Origin: Rhynchopus euleeides
Taxonomy: Eukaryota; Euglenozoa; Diplonemea; Diplonemida; Diplonemidae
Length of the DNA: 64,000 nt
Direction: 5' to 3'
NCBI GenBank assembly: GCA_963210315.1
Contig: OY723245.1
Location: 558,001 to 622,000, forward strand
The notes below the pieces were generated by a model. That model was not told where the DNA came from. It saw nothing but the letters and a program-made list of their open reading frames with translations, and made no database searches. The position numbers were made by a program, and so were the translations under genes. Position 1 is the stretch's first letter. Every line of letters starts with the position of its first letter. Positions 1 through 11,538 of this stretch are shown piece after piece.

Positions 1-1232
1 CACCCGCTTTGCCCCAATCAGGATAAACCGTATCGGCGCCTGCCCCTTCTTGATACGTTTGCTGACATAATCCTCATTCCGCCCCTGTGGTTGCGACAAG
101 GGGGTGACCAGCAGATGGGTGAGGGCGAGAATGTAACCATGATTGCAAATATGAAAAGCGTCGGAAAACCACTCCACCCGATGGTAACCACAACAAACGC
201 TGTGCCTGCCTGCTTGGAGAACCCACCACCCACTCCCCGCGCCACAAGGCATACCTGCAGGTTTGCGTTGAATCGCTCTTCCAGGTCCCAGAACTCCTCC
301 GTATCCTTCTCGACAGGCGTGAGCTTCGCCTCGCCGTCCTCCAAAGGGAAGTCGTCGTACGTCTTGCCCTGGATGCGCTGCAGGATGTACCGCCTCCGCA
401 GCTCTTTGCTCGGGGTGGCGGGGGGGACGACGAGCGAATCGCTCGCCTTCAGCACCATCACACCCGAATCCTGCGCAACAGGCGCCGCCACCGCCGCTGC
501 AGGCGGCTCATCCTTCTTCTGATAGCCACCACTGCCACCACCACCACGGCCTGCCCTGCGGTAGGTGAAGACATTCACACCGCGCTGCGTCAGCTGCTCA
601 TCAACCTCCTTCGCCACCTGGTCCGCATCATACCCAGGGATGCGGGGGTCAAGCGATGCGATGTGCACAGTCGCCCCTATCGCGAGCGCCTTGTCCGCCA
701 CAATCTTGAGTGCACGGGTGTACGAGGCCGGGTCAAAGGGAGGCACGACCTCCCCTTTGGACGGCTTGCTCTGGCACAGGGCAGAGGCAACGGTGATGCT
801 GTCCTTCACGTCGACAAACTGAACCGACCCTAGGCGCAGCCTGTGCTGCTGCGAGTCGTGCTGCACTCGCGGCTCCGTACCGAAGTTGCTTGTGATGCGC
901 CCCATCGAACCCTTGGGGGACCACGTGAACCCCTTCGCGACGCTGTGCAGGATAATCCGCGTGCCCGACCCGACAGGGCTTGTCGCGTCGCCGTCAGTCT
1001 CTGTGAGAGTGCCAGGTGATACCTTTGCGGCCTGCTTCTGCTTCTTCTGAGGTGGTTCATCCTCAGTCTCCTCAGTGTCCGAGTCATCGTCGTCGTCCTC
1101 GTCCTCCTCGTCAAACTTACGCTTCAGCACGTACCGCATGTCCGCCACCGTGCGGGGGGGGTCAATCCCCTTCTCTTTGCAGAGCTCCAACAGCTCATCT
1201 TTCCGCATCTTGTTGAGTCCGGTGACCGACAT
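1..1232 (-). CDS. SAP-domain / macro-like domain protein (3' end outside window)
   Basis: Two exons are visible: 1232-255 and 84-1, joined across a 170-nt intron (254-85, donor CAG|GTATGC, acceptor CACAG) that keeps frame; the gene runs off the window. The ATG at 1232 is the first Met of a conserved-looking start. Residues about 5-37 read as a SAP DNA-binding helix-extension-helix (LNKMRKDELLELCKEKG). An acidic and then a KK-rich stretch (probable nuclear signal, PPQKKQK) follows. Residues about 95-210 resemble the C-terminal half of an ALC1/CHD1L-type macro fold: a core strand like FVDVKD, a helix, a strand TVHIASL, then a helix and RGVNVFTYRR. The rest is Gly/Ala-rich, followed by a charged helical stretch. 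The role is probably nuclear, chromatin or DNA-repair linked; that is inference. The macro assignment is weaker than SAP because the ligand loops are not clear. Confidence 0.6.
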
Positions 1233-1414
1233 GTTGACCGCAGTGTGTCGCAATGTGGGCGGGCCCACCGCTGGTGGGTGAAATGTTGTGACGAGGGATG
1301 GGCTGGGGAGAAGCCCGCACACACGGGCATCCATCCAACGCATTAATGCAATATTAGATGGACATTGTGCCTTTCGCACATGCTTGGGGTGGGGGCATGG
1401 GAACACAGCCACTG

Positions 1415-2160
1415 CTCTCCGTCTGGTTTTTCCAAACCGTGACTTGAAACCACGGAGGCGTTCAAACTTGCGTCCAAACCACATCAAAATAACAGGCCAC
1501 GCTGTCCATGCACGTAAACAATATCTGGTGTCCCCAATGAGGGCAGGATTGCACGGGAATCTCTGCTCTGTGGGGACCTTGTGTGAGAGGTGCCTTGTCC
1601 CATCTTCGGGCTGGTGCCCGCAGCAGGACTGAGGAAAAAAGAAGACAAAACAACAGCGGTGCTGTCGAAAGTCCAAATTGCGTAGTTCATGCGTATTCTG
1701 TGCGAAGCATTTCCGACAACATCAAACAAGAAACCCAGACCTGACAGAGGGAGACAATGTAGGACAGGGAATAGGATGCGGGGAAAGAGGGGCGAGTTGT
1801 GTGAACATCCAGCAGAAGGGATAGGCGGGCACGACCACCAGCTCGCCTTCTGCTTCTCCAAAAGGTCACTCGCAACAATGGAGGCTTGTTCACACCACAT
1901 CACAAACATAAGGCCACGCTGCCGTACACGCACAGGTTGTCTGGTGCCCCCAATGAGGGCAGGTTGTTCGGGAATAATCTCTGCTCTGTGGGGACCTTGT
2001 GTGAGAGGTGCCCGCAGCAGGACTCAGGCAAAGGAAAGACAGGAAGATAAAGCAACAAGAACCCCAGGCACTGAAGAGGGAGAACCTCCTCGATGCAGGG
2101 CGGATAGGATGCGGAGAAAGGGGGGCGAGTTGCATGAACACCCAGCAGAAGAGATAGCCA
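1415..2160. repeat. Imperfect tandem duplication, unit about 420 bp
   Basis: Copy 1 spans about 1415-1820 and copy 2 about 1843-2160. Shared blocks in the same order include a CACATCA..GGCCACGCTG block, CCAATGAGGGCAGG, CTCTGCTCTGTGGGGACC, TGTGTGAGAGGTGCC, CAGCAGGACT, GGATAGGATGCGG and GCGAGTTG..TGAACA. Copies differ by many substitutions and small indels, so the duplication is old. No coding frame is conserved between copies. It lies just upstream, in coding sense, of the SAP gene and downstream of the hydrolase gene; it may be an untranslated or spacer repeat. Confidence 0.7.
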
Positions 2161-2184
2161 ACTGGCAGTGTTGCGTGGTGGTGG

Positions 2185-4051
2185 AGTGATAGTGGTTTTA
2201 AGTGGGTAACCCTGCGCGGATCTGTGCCCACTCCCCGCCCACCCCTACGTCACAGCGGATGCCCCACTCGGGTTAGAGTGTGGGGCCAACTCAGTGCCAC
2301 TCCGAGGAGGGCGTGAGGCATAGCCAGCGTGGTGCGTGCCGCAACAGTGTGTGAGTGATTTCGCACTGCTGTGGCAGTCCCCGCACCGGCCCATGCGATG
2401 CGTCTTGCAAAATTCCATGGTGACTTGCAAGCCGTCGTTCTTCCCGTGGTGGTCCCGGCAGCAGTCCTCTTCCGAGAGGCGCCGGCGCCGGCAGTCCACG
2501 CAGCGGGGTTTCCAGTGCAGAGCGCAGGTAAGCATCTTCGCGTTCCGTCTGGCTCCAGGGGGGGCAGTCCGGGGAGCAGCGCCCCGTCGTTCCCATGACC
2601 GTCCTGTCCGGGCGTTGGCTTGCCGGCTGCTGGCAGTCCATTGCTGGGCCGCTTGCTGCCACCCCTCTGGGTAGTGGGGCTGCGGTGCGAAGGTTGCGGC
2701 CCACGCCATGCCGCGGGAGTGGAAGGCTGTGTCCCGCTGGTTCAAGCCCGGGCCTGCCGTGTGCGCTTGGAGGCTGCGCATCACCGACTCGGTGGCTGGG
2801 CTGAGCTGGGCTCTCCTGGACAGGCCCCCTGCCACGGTTCCCCCGATCGCGGTGAGGACAGTGGAGCTCGCAGTGTGGCCACAGTGCCATGGTTGCTTGG
2901 AAGTCTTGCGCACCACCTCGCAGAGCTGCCTCAACGAGTGAGCCTTGCCCAGGATGCTCTTCTGGAAGGCTGCGAAGTCCTGCCGCAGCTGCTCCTGCGA
3001 GGTCTCCCCCTGCCTCTCAGCCTCGTCCATGGCGGCGTTGCTGAGGGCGTCCGCATCGACGTTGAGCTCCCTTTTCACGTGCTCATACGTAAGGGTGATC
3101 CGGGGCCCGAGGTCGGCAGCCAGCCGTGCCGTGCTGAGGAAGAGGGGGCGGAGGGATTTATCGCGGCAAACCGCTTCCCCTTTTAGGTGTCGCAGCACCA
3201 CCTGCGAGTCACCCCGCACCGTAACGTTCCCCTCAGGGGGCGGGTCGCCCCTTCTGAGCAGCCGTAGGCCCGCTCGAACCCCTTCGTACTCAGCGATGTT
3301 GTTGCTGCGTACGTTCAGCAGAGGGAGGATCTCTTCCGACACCTTGAGGCCGTCTCGGTAGAGCACCGCACCTGCACCCGCCAGGGCGAAGGGGGTGCCG
3401 TTGTCCCTTGCTCCGCCGTCGAAGTAGAGGGTGAGCCCCGGGGCTGTGTCCTCGGGGATGCGTGGGCGGGCCTCCCGCGGCCCCCTCTCAGGGGGGTCAG
3501 GTGTGTGGGGGCGGATGCGGCGCGTTTCGACTTCTGGGAGGGTGAGGCCGGTCGACAGCTCAAAGTCGACAGCCAACTCCATGAGGGTCACGGTGTGCTC
3601 CCCTCCCTGCGGCCCCCATTTCAGGCCCCGCAGCCAGTCGCAGAGGGCCACCCACAGCTCCGGGGGGCGCTTGCCCCACGTCTGTTTGACAGTGGACGGC
3701 GCCCGCACAGGGATGCAGGCCCGTTCGGGGTTGGGCGTGCACCACCCCCATGGATAGTGAAGGGTGCGGTGGTGGCGCGCGGAGCGGTCGAGCAGTCCAT
3801 CTTTCTCCTGCCGCGCCGAGAGGATTGCAATGAAGTAGCGGTGCAGCTGCGCCACTATATCCACCCTGCGTGCGAAGGATAGTGGCAGGGGCTGCCTGTC
3901 CTCCGGGATGCCGTGTCTAAAGGCGGGCGCCACCCCGCATAACGCCAAGCAAGGTGGCCAGGTTGACCGGTCCACAGCCGTAATGGGGTGGTTTTGTCGG
4001 ATTGGGTCCCACGCGGAGCACTCCCACCATAGGTGCATCACCGTCTCGGGG
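2185..4051 (-). mobile_element. 5'-truncated non-LTR retrotransposon (RNase H end)
   Basis: The element lies between two exact 15-bp copies of GTTGCGTGGTGGTGG (2170-2184 and 4052-4066), read as target-site duplications. On the minus strand it starts abruptly inside the zinc-binding motif that follows a reverse transcriptase (ETVMHLWWEC) and ends shortly after the ORF stop, without a poly-A tail. This is the usual product of incomplete target-primed reverse transcription. It landed 24 nt downstream of the hydrolase stop codon, in the same orientation as the host gene cluster. Confidence 0.8.
2245..4051 (-). pseudogene. Retrotransposon pol fragment: zf-RVT end, RNase H, Cys/His tail
   Basis: The open frame begins upstream in flanking DNA (Met at 4083 gives a His-rich host-derived start), so the retro part has no start of its own. 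It opens with the post-RT zinc motif ETVMHLWWEC. The RNase H domain lies in the middle third: YFDGGARDNG (first Asp), NIAEYEGVRAGL (Glu), VRGDSQVV (second Asp) and VDADALSNAAMD (last Asp), i.e. all four catalytic acids are present. The C-terminal about 100 residues hold two copies of a Cys/His module, roughly CxxHxxxRCxDC, spacer, CCxxHHxG. The reverse transcriptase and endonuclease parts are missing through truncation. The frame is otherwise intact, which suggests a fairly recent insertion. Confidence 0.8.
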
Positions 4052-4089
4052 GTTGCGTGGTGGTGGTGGAAGTGTGGTGGCACACGGCC

Positions 4090-4907
4090 TCACAGGCCGT
4101 GCTTCTTGAAGAACGCCACAGTCAGGCCAAGCGACTTCTTGATGGCAGCATCTGTGGCCTCACCCGAACCACACGCTGTCCCATTCGTGATGGACCCACG
4201 GGTGACAAACCCATGCGCCTGATCCTCAAAGCGCAACGTCTCGTTCTGGCCTGCGAACCTCTCCTCCAGCTTCTTGACGACATCGCCGTCCTTGTCGTAG
4301 TACTCAGGGTCGCCACCCTCGTCAGCCTTCCCTGCAGGGTGGAGGAGCCACGGGCATTTCGTCGTGTCTCCCAGGGACACGGGGTCCCCGCCAATGATGC
4401 CCTCTGCCACGAGGGACGGGTGTGCACTGGCACCGGCCACAATCGGCACCGCTGTGACGCGGGAGGACAGGTGGAACCCCAGCCAGCCGCCGAGGCAGAA
4501 TCCGTACACAACAGCCTTCTTCACGCCCTTCTCTGCGTAGGCCTTCAGCACAGCCTCCAGCAGCGGCATCACCTTGGCAGGGTTCCATTCGGTGCTGACG
4601 CACTTGAAGGCGTCGGAACTGCGTGTTGCCATGTCGAAGACGGGGGGCAGCCCGTCACCGTCGGTGCCGCCCTCGAAGGGGGTGAGCACCTTGGGGATGG
4701 CGAAGAAGAAGCCGTGCTCCTTGCTCAGCGTGTCGGTGATGGCGCGCAGGCGCCCGCTGTGTCACCCCCACACGTCAGGGAGGACGAGCACCACAGACTC
4801 ACCCTGCGTGCCGGATTCGTAGACATCGACCCCACCGACATTCACCTTCCTTCCTGCATCCTTGTGGTCGGATGCAAGGTAGCCAACAGCTCCAGCAGGG
4901 CAGCACA
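4090..4907 (-). CDS. Dienelactone hydrolase family protein with one in-frame TGA
   Basis: The frame from the ATG at 4907 to TGA at 4090 gives about 271 codons, interrupted once by TGA at 4764-4762. The N-terminus (MCCPAGAVGYLASDHK, then VDVYES) and the strand VVLVLPDVWG are typical of this alpha/beta-hydrolase family. The nucleophile elbow is YGFCLGGW (Cys); a later Asp (near HPAGKADEGGDP) and the His of DQAHGFVTRG complete the expected triad. The premature TGA falls directly after the loop DVWG and before HSGRLRAITD, so downstream sequence stays in frame and conserved. A TGG-to-TGA change would explain it. The true terminator is also TGA, so reassignment of TGA is unlikely. It could be a fresh pseudogene, an allele, a sequencing error or a readthrough site. 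A retrotransposon lies 24 nt downstream. Confidence 0.8.
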
Positions 4908-5317
4908 TTGTCAATCTGTGTCGGTATTCTGTGGTTGGGGGATGTGTGGCACAGTTTCCAGCTACACTCTGAAACACCACCTCATTCTGTCGGTCAAAAC
5001 AGCAAGGGTTATGCCGGGGCCGGGGGGCTCGCATTGGCGGGGGGCGACCCTGATTATTTCGTTGGGATGCAACACCGTGCAAGCTGCTTTCGTTTGAGAC
5101 ACTTGCGCGGAAGGCCTCCGGAACGAGGCAAAGAGAGGCCACACACCTCCCTCTCCTCACATCCACCACCCTCCCCGCCAATTCCCCACCTTCGCGCGAT
5201 GCGATAGCCCCACTTCCTTTCGCATACCCTCCCCCACCCTCACCCCCCCTCCTCACTAATCAGCTCCATCTATCACCTCCTTTATATCCTCTCCCCCCTG
5301 TTTTAGTCTCCGTGATT
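4908..5317. other. Intergenic spacer, no gene seen
   Basis: This is 410 bp between two co-oriented genes. It is C-rich on the plus strand around 5140-5250. No convincing coding frame or repeat is visible. Confidence 0.5.
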
Positions 5318-6505
5318 TCACAAACCCACGGCAGCAGCCTGAAGGAACTGCCGACTGCGATATGCCTGCAGGGCACTGCGGTATTCCGAGCGGACTGCCT
5401 TCGGAGGGGAGTCACCGAAATGCGTCAGCACACGGCGCACACCCTGAATATTCTCACCCCCGCTGTGAAGGCGGATCAGCTGTGCCGCAACAAGCCCCTC
5501 CGTGTCTGGGCAGACCTCAGGGCAGGCCTCCCAGAGAGCCTCAGCTAGAGGCACCGCGACATCACGCAGAGTCGCACAGCAGGACACCACAGCGGCGCAG
5601 AGCCTGGCATCACCCCTCACATCTAACAGCGTTGCCACGCCGAGGGATATGGCTGACACACGAGCCCCACGCCCCTCCCCCTCCGCACAACCCAACGCCG
5701 TGCGGATCCCCCTGAGAAGTGGGGCAAGGGGGACCCCCCCTGCCCTCGCCTCCTGCAGCATCAGCCGGAGGGCAGCGTCTGCCTCCGCACCACGCCCCGC
5801 CGCACGGCAGAGGGTGAGGTACTCTGCAAAGCGGAGCCCCCCTGTGAAGGGGCTGTAGAGGAAGGGGGCGGAGAGGTCTACATCGTTGACAGCGCGAACG
5901 AGAAACCCTGTGTGGACAGGTGTGAGGGTGGTCATCTGGGAGGCGATGCGGAGGGCCAGGGTGGGCCAGGCCCGGGTGGCGCAGAGCTGGAGGCAGACGG
6001 AGCGTGTGGTGTCGGAGGCTTCAGATCCGAAGGTGTGCATGATGTGGCGGAGGATGTCGATGACAGCATCGGCGAGGCCCAAGGAGGCGAAGGAGCGGCC
6101 TGCGCAGGCGTGGAGACCCAAGGAGGCAGGGTGCCGGGTCCGGGCGGCCGAGTATATTTCAGCAATATAAGATGGCTGCCCCAACAGTGTGAAGTGGTTC
6201 ATCGCAGCGCAGTATGCATCCGCCCCAACAGGGACACCCCGCTGCAAGGCGTGGTCCAGCTCTTTCACGACACAGCCTGCGGTGACAGGGGTCTGCTGCG
6301 TGAGGAGCCATCCCTTGAGGTGCTTTGCTGCGTCGCCGTTTTCCTCCGGGGTGTCGCGGGATGCCCAGCTCAGGGCGGCGTGTTTCGGGTGGTAGGGCAG
6401 CGAGGTTGTGTGGCGTGGAGGTGGGGGTGTTGCTGCTGCTGACGCCGCCGAAGCGGAGGAGGCAACAGCAGGGCGTGCCAGCCCGTCAACACAGGTGCGG
6501 AGCAT
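5318..6505 (-). CDS. Putative mitochondrial helical-repeat (PPR-like) protein
   Basis: An uninterrupted frame of 395 residues runs from ATG 6505 to TGA 5318. The first about 35 residues are rich in Ala, Ser and Arg with almost no acids (MLRTCVDGLARPAVASSASA), which fits a mitochondrial targeting sequence. The rest is a succession of paired amphipathic helices of about 35 residues with small residues at the turns (for example DAYCAAMNHFTLLGQ, then SFASLGLADAVIDIL), as in pentatricopeptide or related alpha-solenoid RNA-binding proteins. No single repeat matches a strict PPR consensus, so the family is uncertain. Mitochondrial RNA processing would be a natural role in a euglenozoan; this is inference only. 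Confidence 0.65.
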   Translation of the reverse strand: MLRTCVDGLARPAVASSASAASAAATPPPPRHTTSLPYHPKHAALSWASRDTPEENGDAAKHLKGWLLTQQTPVTAGCVVKELDHALQRGVPVGADAYCAAMNHFTLLGQPSYIAEIYSAARTRHPASLGLHACAGRSFASLGLADAVIDILRHIMHTFGSEASDTTRSVCLQLCATRAWPTLALRIASQMTTLTPVHTGFLVRAVNDVDLSAPFLYSPFTGGLRFAEYLTLCRAAGRGAEADAALRLMLQEARAGGVPLAPLLRGIRTALGCAEGEGRGARVSAISLGVATLLDVRGDARLCAAVVSCCATLRDVAVPLAEALWEACPEVCPDTEGLVAAQLIRLHSGGENIQGVRRVLTHFGDSPPKAVRSEYRSALQAYRSRQFLQAAAVGL

Positions 6506-7731
6506 GCGGCATTGGGGTAAAGTGGGGCCAGGAGGGGATGGGGAGATGGCACTGGGATGGGCGGGGCAGGTGGGTTATCGCATGGCTAACTATTTGTCTC
6601 CCCCCCCCCCCGCCCACCCTCCCCTCTCTACTCTAGTCAGGTTATTCCATATTTTTTTGCCCACATTCTCTCTCCTCTGGCTGGTCGGAATTGGCGGGGT
6701 GGGGGGTGGGGGTGGGGTGGGGGCAGGTTCAGTGTTGGCTCAGAGGTCTTCATTGGGGGGAGAGGGAAAAAGTGTTTTCCGCTTTTTTCAGGAGATATTC
6801 TTCCGAGCGGGGGGGGTTGGGGGTGCGGGGGGTGGTGAGGCAAGTCCCAAAGAAGAGCTCTGATGATGTGTGTTTCCAACCGCGGCAGGTGGCTGATAGG
6901 AGGGGGCAGCTTGATACTGTGCATCCTTCGGGTCACAGTGCTTCAAATGATCAGCTTGTGGCGATCGCCTCACCGAAACCATAGGAAATTGTTCGTACGA
7001 ACGGGCCCTCTCAACCCCAACCACCTGCAGAATACCAAACATTCTGCCACGAGTCTTGGGTACGAAGAACTAGCTGTCCTGACAAACAAGACTTCCGAGC
7101 GAAGCACTGAAACCAGGGGGTGTGTATCGGGTTTGCCAGCCTAGTCGATGTGCGAGGATGTCCAGGACAGGAGACCCGACAGCGTTGCGAGAAAAAAGGT
7201 TTCCTGCCGGAAGGGGTTTTTTTTGGATGGCAGAGGCCCCCCCTGATTCGCCGCTGCTGCAGCACCTCACCCGCAAGGCCTTTGTTTTGCACACACTAAT
7301 AGCACACGTTCTGTTTTCCTGGGGACAATGGATGCGCCCCTCCTCCTTTCGTTCTGTTCGGCAAAAGCCCCCGGCTGGCCTTCCGCCACGGGTAAATCGG
7401 GCCGTATCTGGCAAATCCGTTCGGTCGGCGGGCCCAGCCAACCTGGTTAGGTACGGATGTTCAACCACACCAACCCCTCGTCGATAGCGCGTCCGGTATA
7501 CGGCTTGAGAGGGCTAGGCTGGTGCAGGTTTGTTGAGAAACAAACCGCGCCTGTGTGGGGGCACACCCGCACACTAGTCGCGGACGCAATGAAACTGAAA
7601 AAGGCAAACAACAGGGTTACATGACACCACTGGGCTTCATTCCCTGAATGATGAGGGAGATGAAGAAGCAGCTGAAGAAGAATACAGCACGACTATATTT
7701 TGGGGCGGCGAGGGGAAAGGTGTACGGAGGT
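6506..7731. other. Intergenic spacer with G/C runs
   Basis: No supported gene. It contains a C run at about 6600-6612, G-rich tracts at 6695-6730 and 6808-6840, and several short chance frames. Nothing else recognisable. Confidence 0.5.
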
Positions 7732-9769
7732 TCATCTGCTGCTTTCGTCAAAGCTGATGAGCTCCTGCCGCTCCCTCCGCTTCCTGGCCCTTTTTCGCTT
7801 CTGGCAGTAGGTGAACACCAGGAAGGCGATGATCACAGGCACGAACATGCTGTGATGAAGTTGGGCGTGTGTGATAGAGTGCTGTCACCACAAATAGCAT
7901 ACCACACAAGGATCATCCAGAAGGGCAGTGTGCCATCATCTTGGAAGGGCACTTTCACGTTCATCCCGAACATGGAGGTGATCAGGGTCATCGGAGCGAA
8001 GGCGAAGGCGAAGACGGACATGCGTTTCATAACCTCGTTCGTACTGTTGGCCCCGATGGCCGCTTGCACTGACACCCCTGCCAGGTAGTTTGAATTTGCC
8101 TGTGCGACGACATCCCTCGCGGAGTCAAGGCGGTACAACATCTGCTGCACGTGGTCCATAACATCGCGGTAGTGGGGCTGGTTGTAGAGCCTGTTCTCCT
8201 TGATGATCCACTCCTTTGCCGTCACGCTGCGCCTCAGGTCGTTGATGTGATTCCGCGTGCGTGCCATGATGCGTGTCGTGTCATCCATCTCTGAAGAGGA
8301 GGAGGGGTGCCAGGGGGCTAACAATGCAACAGCAACAGACCCTCCGCAGCTATCCCGTTTGAAAATATCGGTTGAACACAACACCGTGAAATGTGAGATG
8401 CGCTGCGATCATCTGAGTGCGTGAATCATAAAACAAAGGGGCACACACCTGGCTCTTTGGACCCCCACAGCTGCAGGATCAGCTCGTCCACCTGATTCGC
8501 GTGATCCCATATGTGAGACACACGTGGGATGAGTGCGTCCACCAGGATGTCGAAGAGGCAGTAGAACAGCCACAGCCCTTTCATCTTCCGCAGGCGTTGC
8601 GCGTTGGGGTCAACGCTGTAGGCGTTGCGTTCCAAACGGCGGCGTTTCGCCTCTGTCATGACAAAGTCTTTCCGTGCGCGACGCAGCATCTCGTCCAACC
8701 CGACGAACGGCCTGCTGTGTATGGTCACAAAGAAGTTATACAGCAGCACACACGACACCGACGCCTCCTTCCATCCCGACCCGCTTGATGTGTCGGGCCA
8801 GAACCCGTGCAGCATCGCATAGTGGTATTCGAGGTCCTCAAAAACCTCCAACTTTTCGGGGCACTCGCTGGTGATCATGTCCTCCACAGTCAGCTCATGC
8901 AGCACGAGGATCTGGCCGAGCTCCCTGATTTCATCGGAGTTGAGCCCTTGGAAGTCGACCCAGATGTGCGGCAGGCTGCCGTGCTTCCCCACCTTATGCC
9001 GCGGCTTGTTGTCGCGGAACTGATCCCTGTAGAGATGCGGGGTGGCCAGCCTGAGGAAGTCCTCGAAGTTGTTCGGGGTGAACACCTCGACTGTCCCGTC
9101 GGTGTTCTGCTGCACCACCCAGATGTGCGACGACACCTTCGGGGCCATCGACTCCAGGGCAATCATCTGCGTGCGGCTGTTGTAATCCTCCCCGTCATCC
9201 TCATCACTCTCGTAGCCGTAGTTCTTCCGCCACGACCGCATCGACCCTTCCTTCGCCAACTCACGCGAAGTCTCCGAGTTGTTGTCATCACCGGGCAACC
9301 GATGCTCCTCTGCTGGCGCCGCCTGTGTGTGCACGGCGGGCGCCCCATTCGGGGCAGCCGCTGCCCCGTGCAGTGGGCTGCGCATGCTGGAGGGCAGGAT
9401 CACCGAAGGCTGCAGGGTGGGCAGGTTCTTGAACCCATCGGAGCGGTATCGTGTCATGTCGACGAAGCTCTGCTTGCGGTCTTCGGCACCCTCCCCGAAT
9501 CGCACGGAGGGGACGTCAACCGGCGTGTCCTGCGAAGCAAGTTGGTGGGGGCTGTGGCTGCGTTGCTGCGGTGAGGCTTGCTCAGTGGCGGTCGGTTCCT
9601 CCTCTTCCACCACATCCAGCACGACGTGCAGCGTCTCCTGCAGCGGGTTGCGGAAGGTGTCCTTCATGGGGTGCGGCGTGTCGGACTGCGACGCATCCTC
9701 CTCGCAGCTCTTGGCTGACCACCTTGTGTCATCCGTCATCAGGTCGTGCATCTCCTCATCGTGTAGCAT
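7732..9769 (-). CDS. CorA/Mrs2-type magnesium transporter
   Basis: Three exons: 9769-8449, 8290-7903 and 7849-7732. Introns are 8448-8291 (158 nt, donor GTGTGT) and 7902-7850 (53 nt, donor GTATGC); both joins keep frame (SKEP-EMDD and MILVC-MFVPV). The N-terminal about 190 residues are low-complexity and acidic, then a CorA cytoplasmic domain (HIWVDFQGLNSDEIRELGQ... HELTVEDM). Exon 2 carries long helices ending in TM1 with the family signature GMN (MFGMNVKVPF), followed by the acidic loop. TM2 (FVPVIIAFLVFTY) is created by the second splice and is followed by a very basic cytosolic tail (KRKRARKRRER), as usual for CorA. The protein should form a pentameric divalent-cation channel. Length is about 608 residues, longer than bacterial CorA because of the N-terminal extension. 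Confidence 0.9.
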
Positions 9770-11538
9770 CTGTCAGCAGGGGGGGCGCAAAGCCTGCAGA
9801 CTTTATCTCGCAACTCTGCGCATCTAGAATGCGAGCGGCCAACCCCTGTTGGCTTTGCGGGATATGTGTCGGGGCTGTGCAGGGGGACATGTGATTTGCT
9901 GGGGTTTCAAGCAGAGAGAGAGAGACTTGCAATGTCTTCGAGATAGTCTCCGCAATACCAAACACTGTGCAGAATGGATACACCGTCTTTGCGTTGATAG
10001 CAAGTGACCCCGAGGGCAGGGTACAACCCGAGGGTGGGTCGTGGGTGGTGGCGATCCTGCGTTCGCTCCTATTCTTTCGGAGTTTTCACACTATCGTTTT
10101 CTGTTCTTTCGCATTGTTTTGTACTGTCGTTCTGCTAAGTTAAACATTTTCTCCGACTCGAGAAAAAAAACTCTAAAGTATAGGCGCGCACACCCCTACA
10201 CCCCCACCCCCCCCCCCACCGCCCCAGCTGATGAATTCTTTATTATAGTTTTGCACACAACTGCAGGCATATTTACCTCATTCCGAAGAAATGACACACT
10301 CTAACACATCCACGAATCAGATCAGGGCGGCATGGCGAATGCACCCCTCGACCAGCTCTCGCCGGGTATCGCACGGCAGGTGGAGTTGGAATACAAAACA
10401 CGGGGCCGCCGTTCTGCGTCTGCCAAACTGTGACAGTGTGACCCCACAATACCTGGGTGACGACGGAGGCCTTCGCTACGGTGCCGAAAAACGGTGCGTT
10501 TTTTTTAGTGCATTTTTCCTCCTATGTGTAGGTGAACTTTCCCGATAGCGAAGACCCCCTAACGACGCACTCAACTTTGTACACTTTGAGCCACATTCGA
10601 CGCCCCCTCCCCCACCCCCACCCCCACCCCCCCCATCCCTCCCAAATCCGCAAAGCATCCAAAAGAAGTAGCGCTCGGAGTTGGTTCAAGCAAGGGGTTG
10701 TGAGGCGCGTGTTCAGCACCGAACACACCCGCGAATCACTGCATAATATGCCCTACCTGCTGCTGGTGAGAAGGGGGAGGGGGGGTATGAGAATGCCTGT
10801 TCGGCTGGCGGGAGCGGGGGTTGGGGAGGGAGGCGGTTGGGAGCAGTGGGCACACTGCCCTCACCCCCCCTCACCACCCCCTCTCTCCGCGGATCCAACC
10901 ACGCACCACCACCACCACCACCACCCCACACCAAGCAGCAAAGGAGGATGGGTATGAAGGCAGGAAGGGTGTTTGAGTTTAGGAAGGATCGTCGGATGAA
11001 GAGAAGAGTCCCCGGGGTGTATGGTTCTGCTGTATCACACTTTTGTAACACTCACGGGCACCGCGAGAGACTGGGCGCTGCTGCGCAGGCCCGTGAAAGA
11101 GTCCCGGAGAGGGGGGGGGGGGGGGGAGGAGGGGGCAATCAGAACACCCACGCCCGTGTGTTGTTCGGCCCGATTGCCACGGCCTCCCCGTTTTCGGCTA
11201 GGTCACAAAGCAATGCACCCGTCTCTCTGTGAGCGGGCTTATTGAGTTGTGTGGGCTAGCACCGGTTGGTTTGGTTGGTTGGTTGCCCCACCCCTGCCCC
11301 ACCCCCGCTTCCACAAGCAGAAGGCGCTCCGAGACACGGCTTCCTGTCGCATGTCGACGGGGATCATCAACATGGAAGCTGTGGTCACACCCAGCGTTGT
11401 CCGAAGCGCAACATTGCGCTCCATACTTCGCAGTGCAGTCGCTCGCAACTTGTGCCGGCAACGTGCAGCCGTCAGGGTGCTGTGAGAGAGTGAGCAGAAC
11501 TAGCGTTTGCTGCAAATGGCGCACCTTCCTTGCCACGG
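9770..11538. other. Long intergenic spacer, no gene seen
   Basis: 1.8 kb without a convincing coding frame on either strand. It contains a short GA repeat near 9911, C runs at about 10199-10218 and 10600-10635, a CAC repeat near 10905-10925 and a G run at 11110-11128. Possible untranslated and promoter sequence of the flanking genes. Confidence 0.5.

Noticed and set aside
4762-4764. Selenocysteine or altered genetic code at the hydrolase TGA
   Set aside because: The position is not catalytic in this family, TGA terminates several other genes here, and no SECIS-like structure was evident by eye; a point change is simpler.
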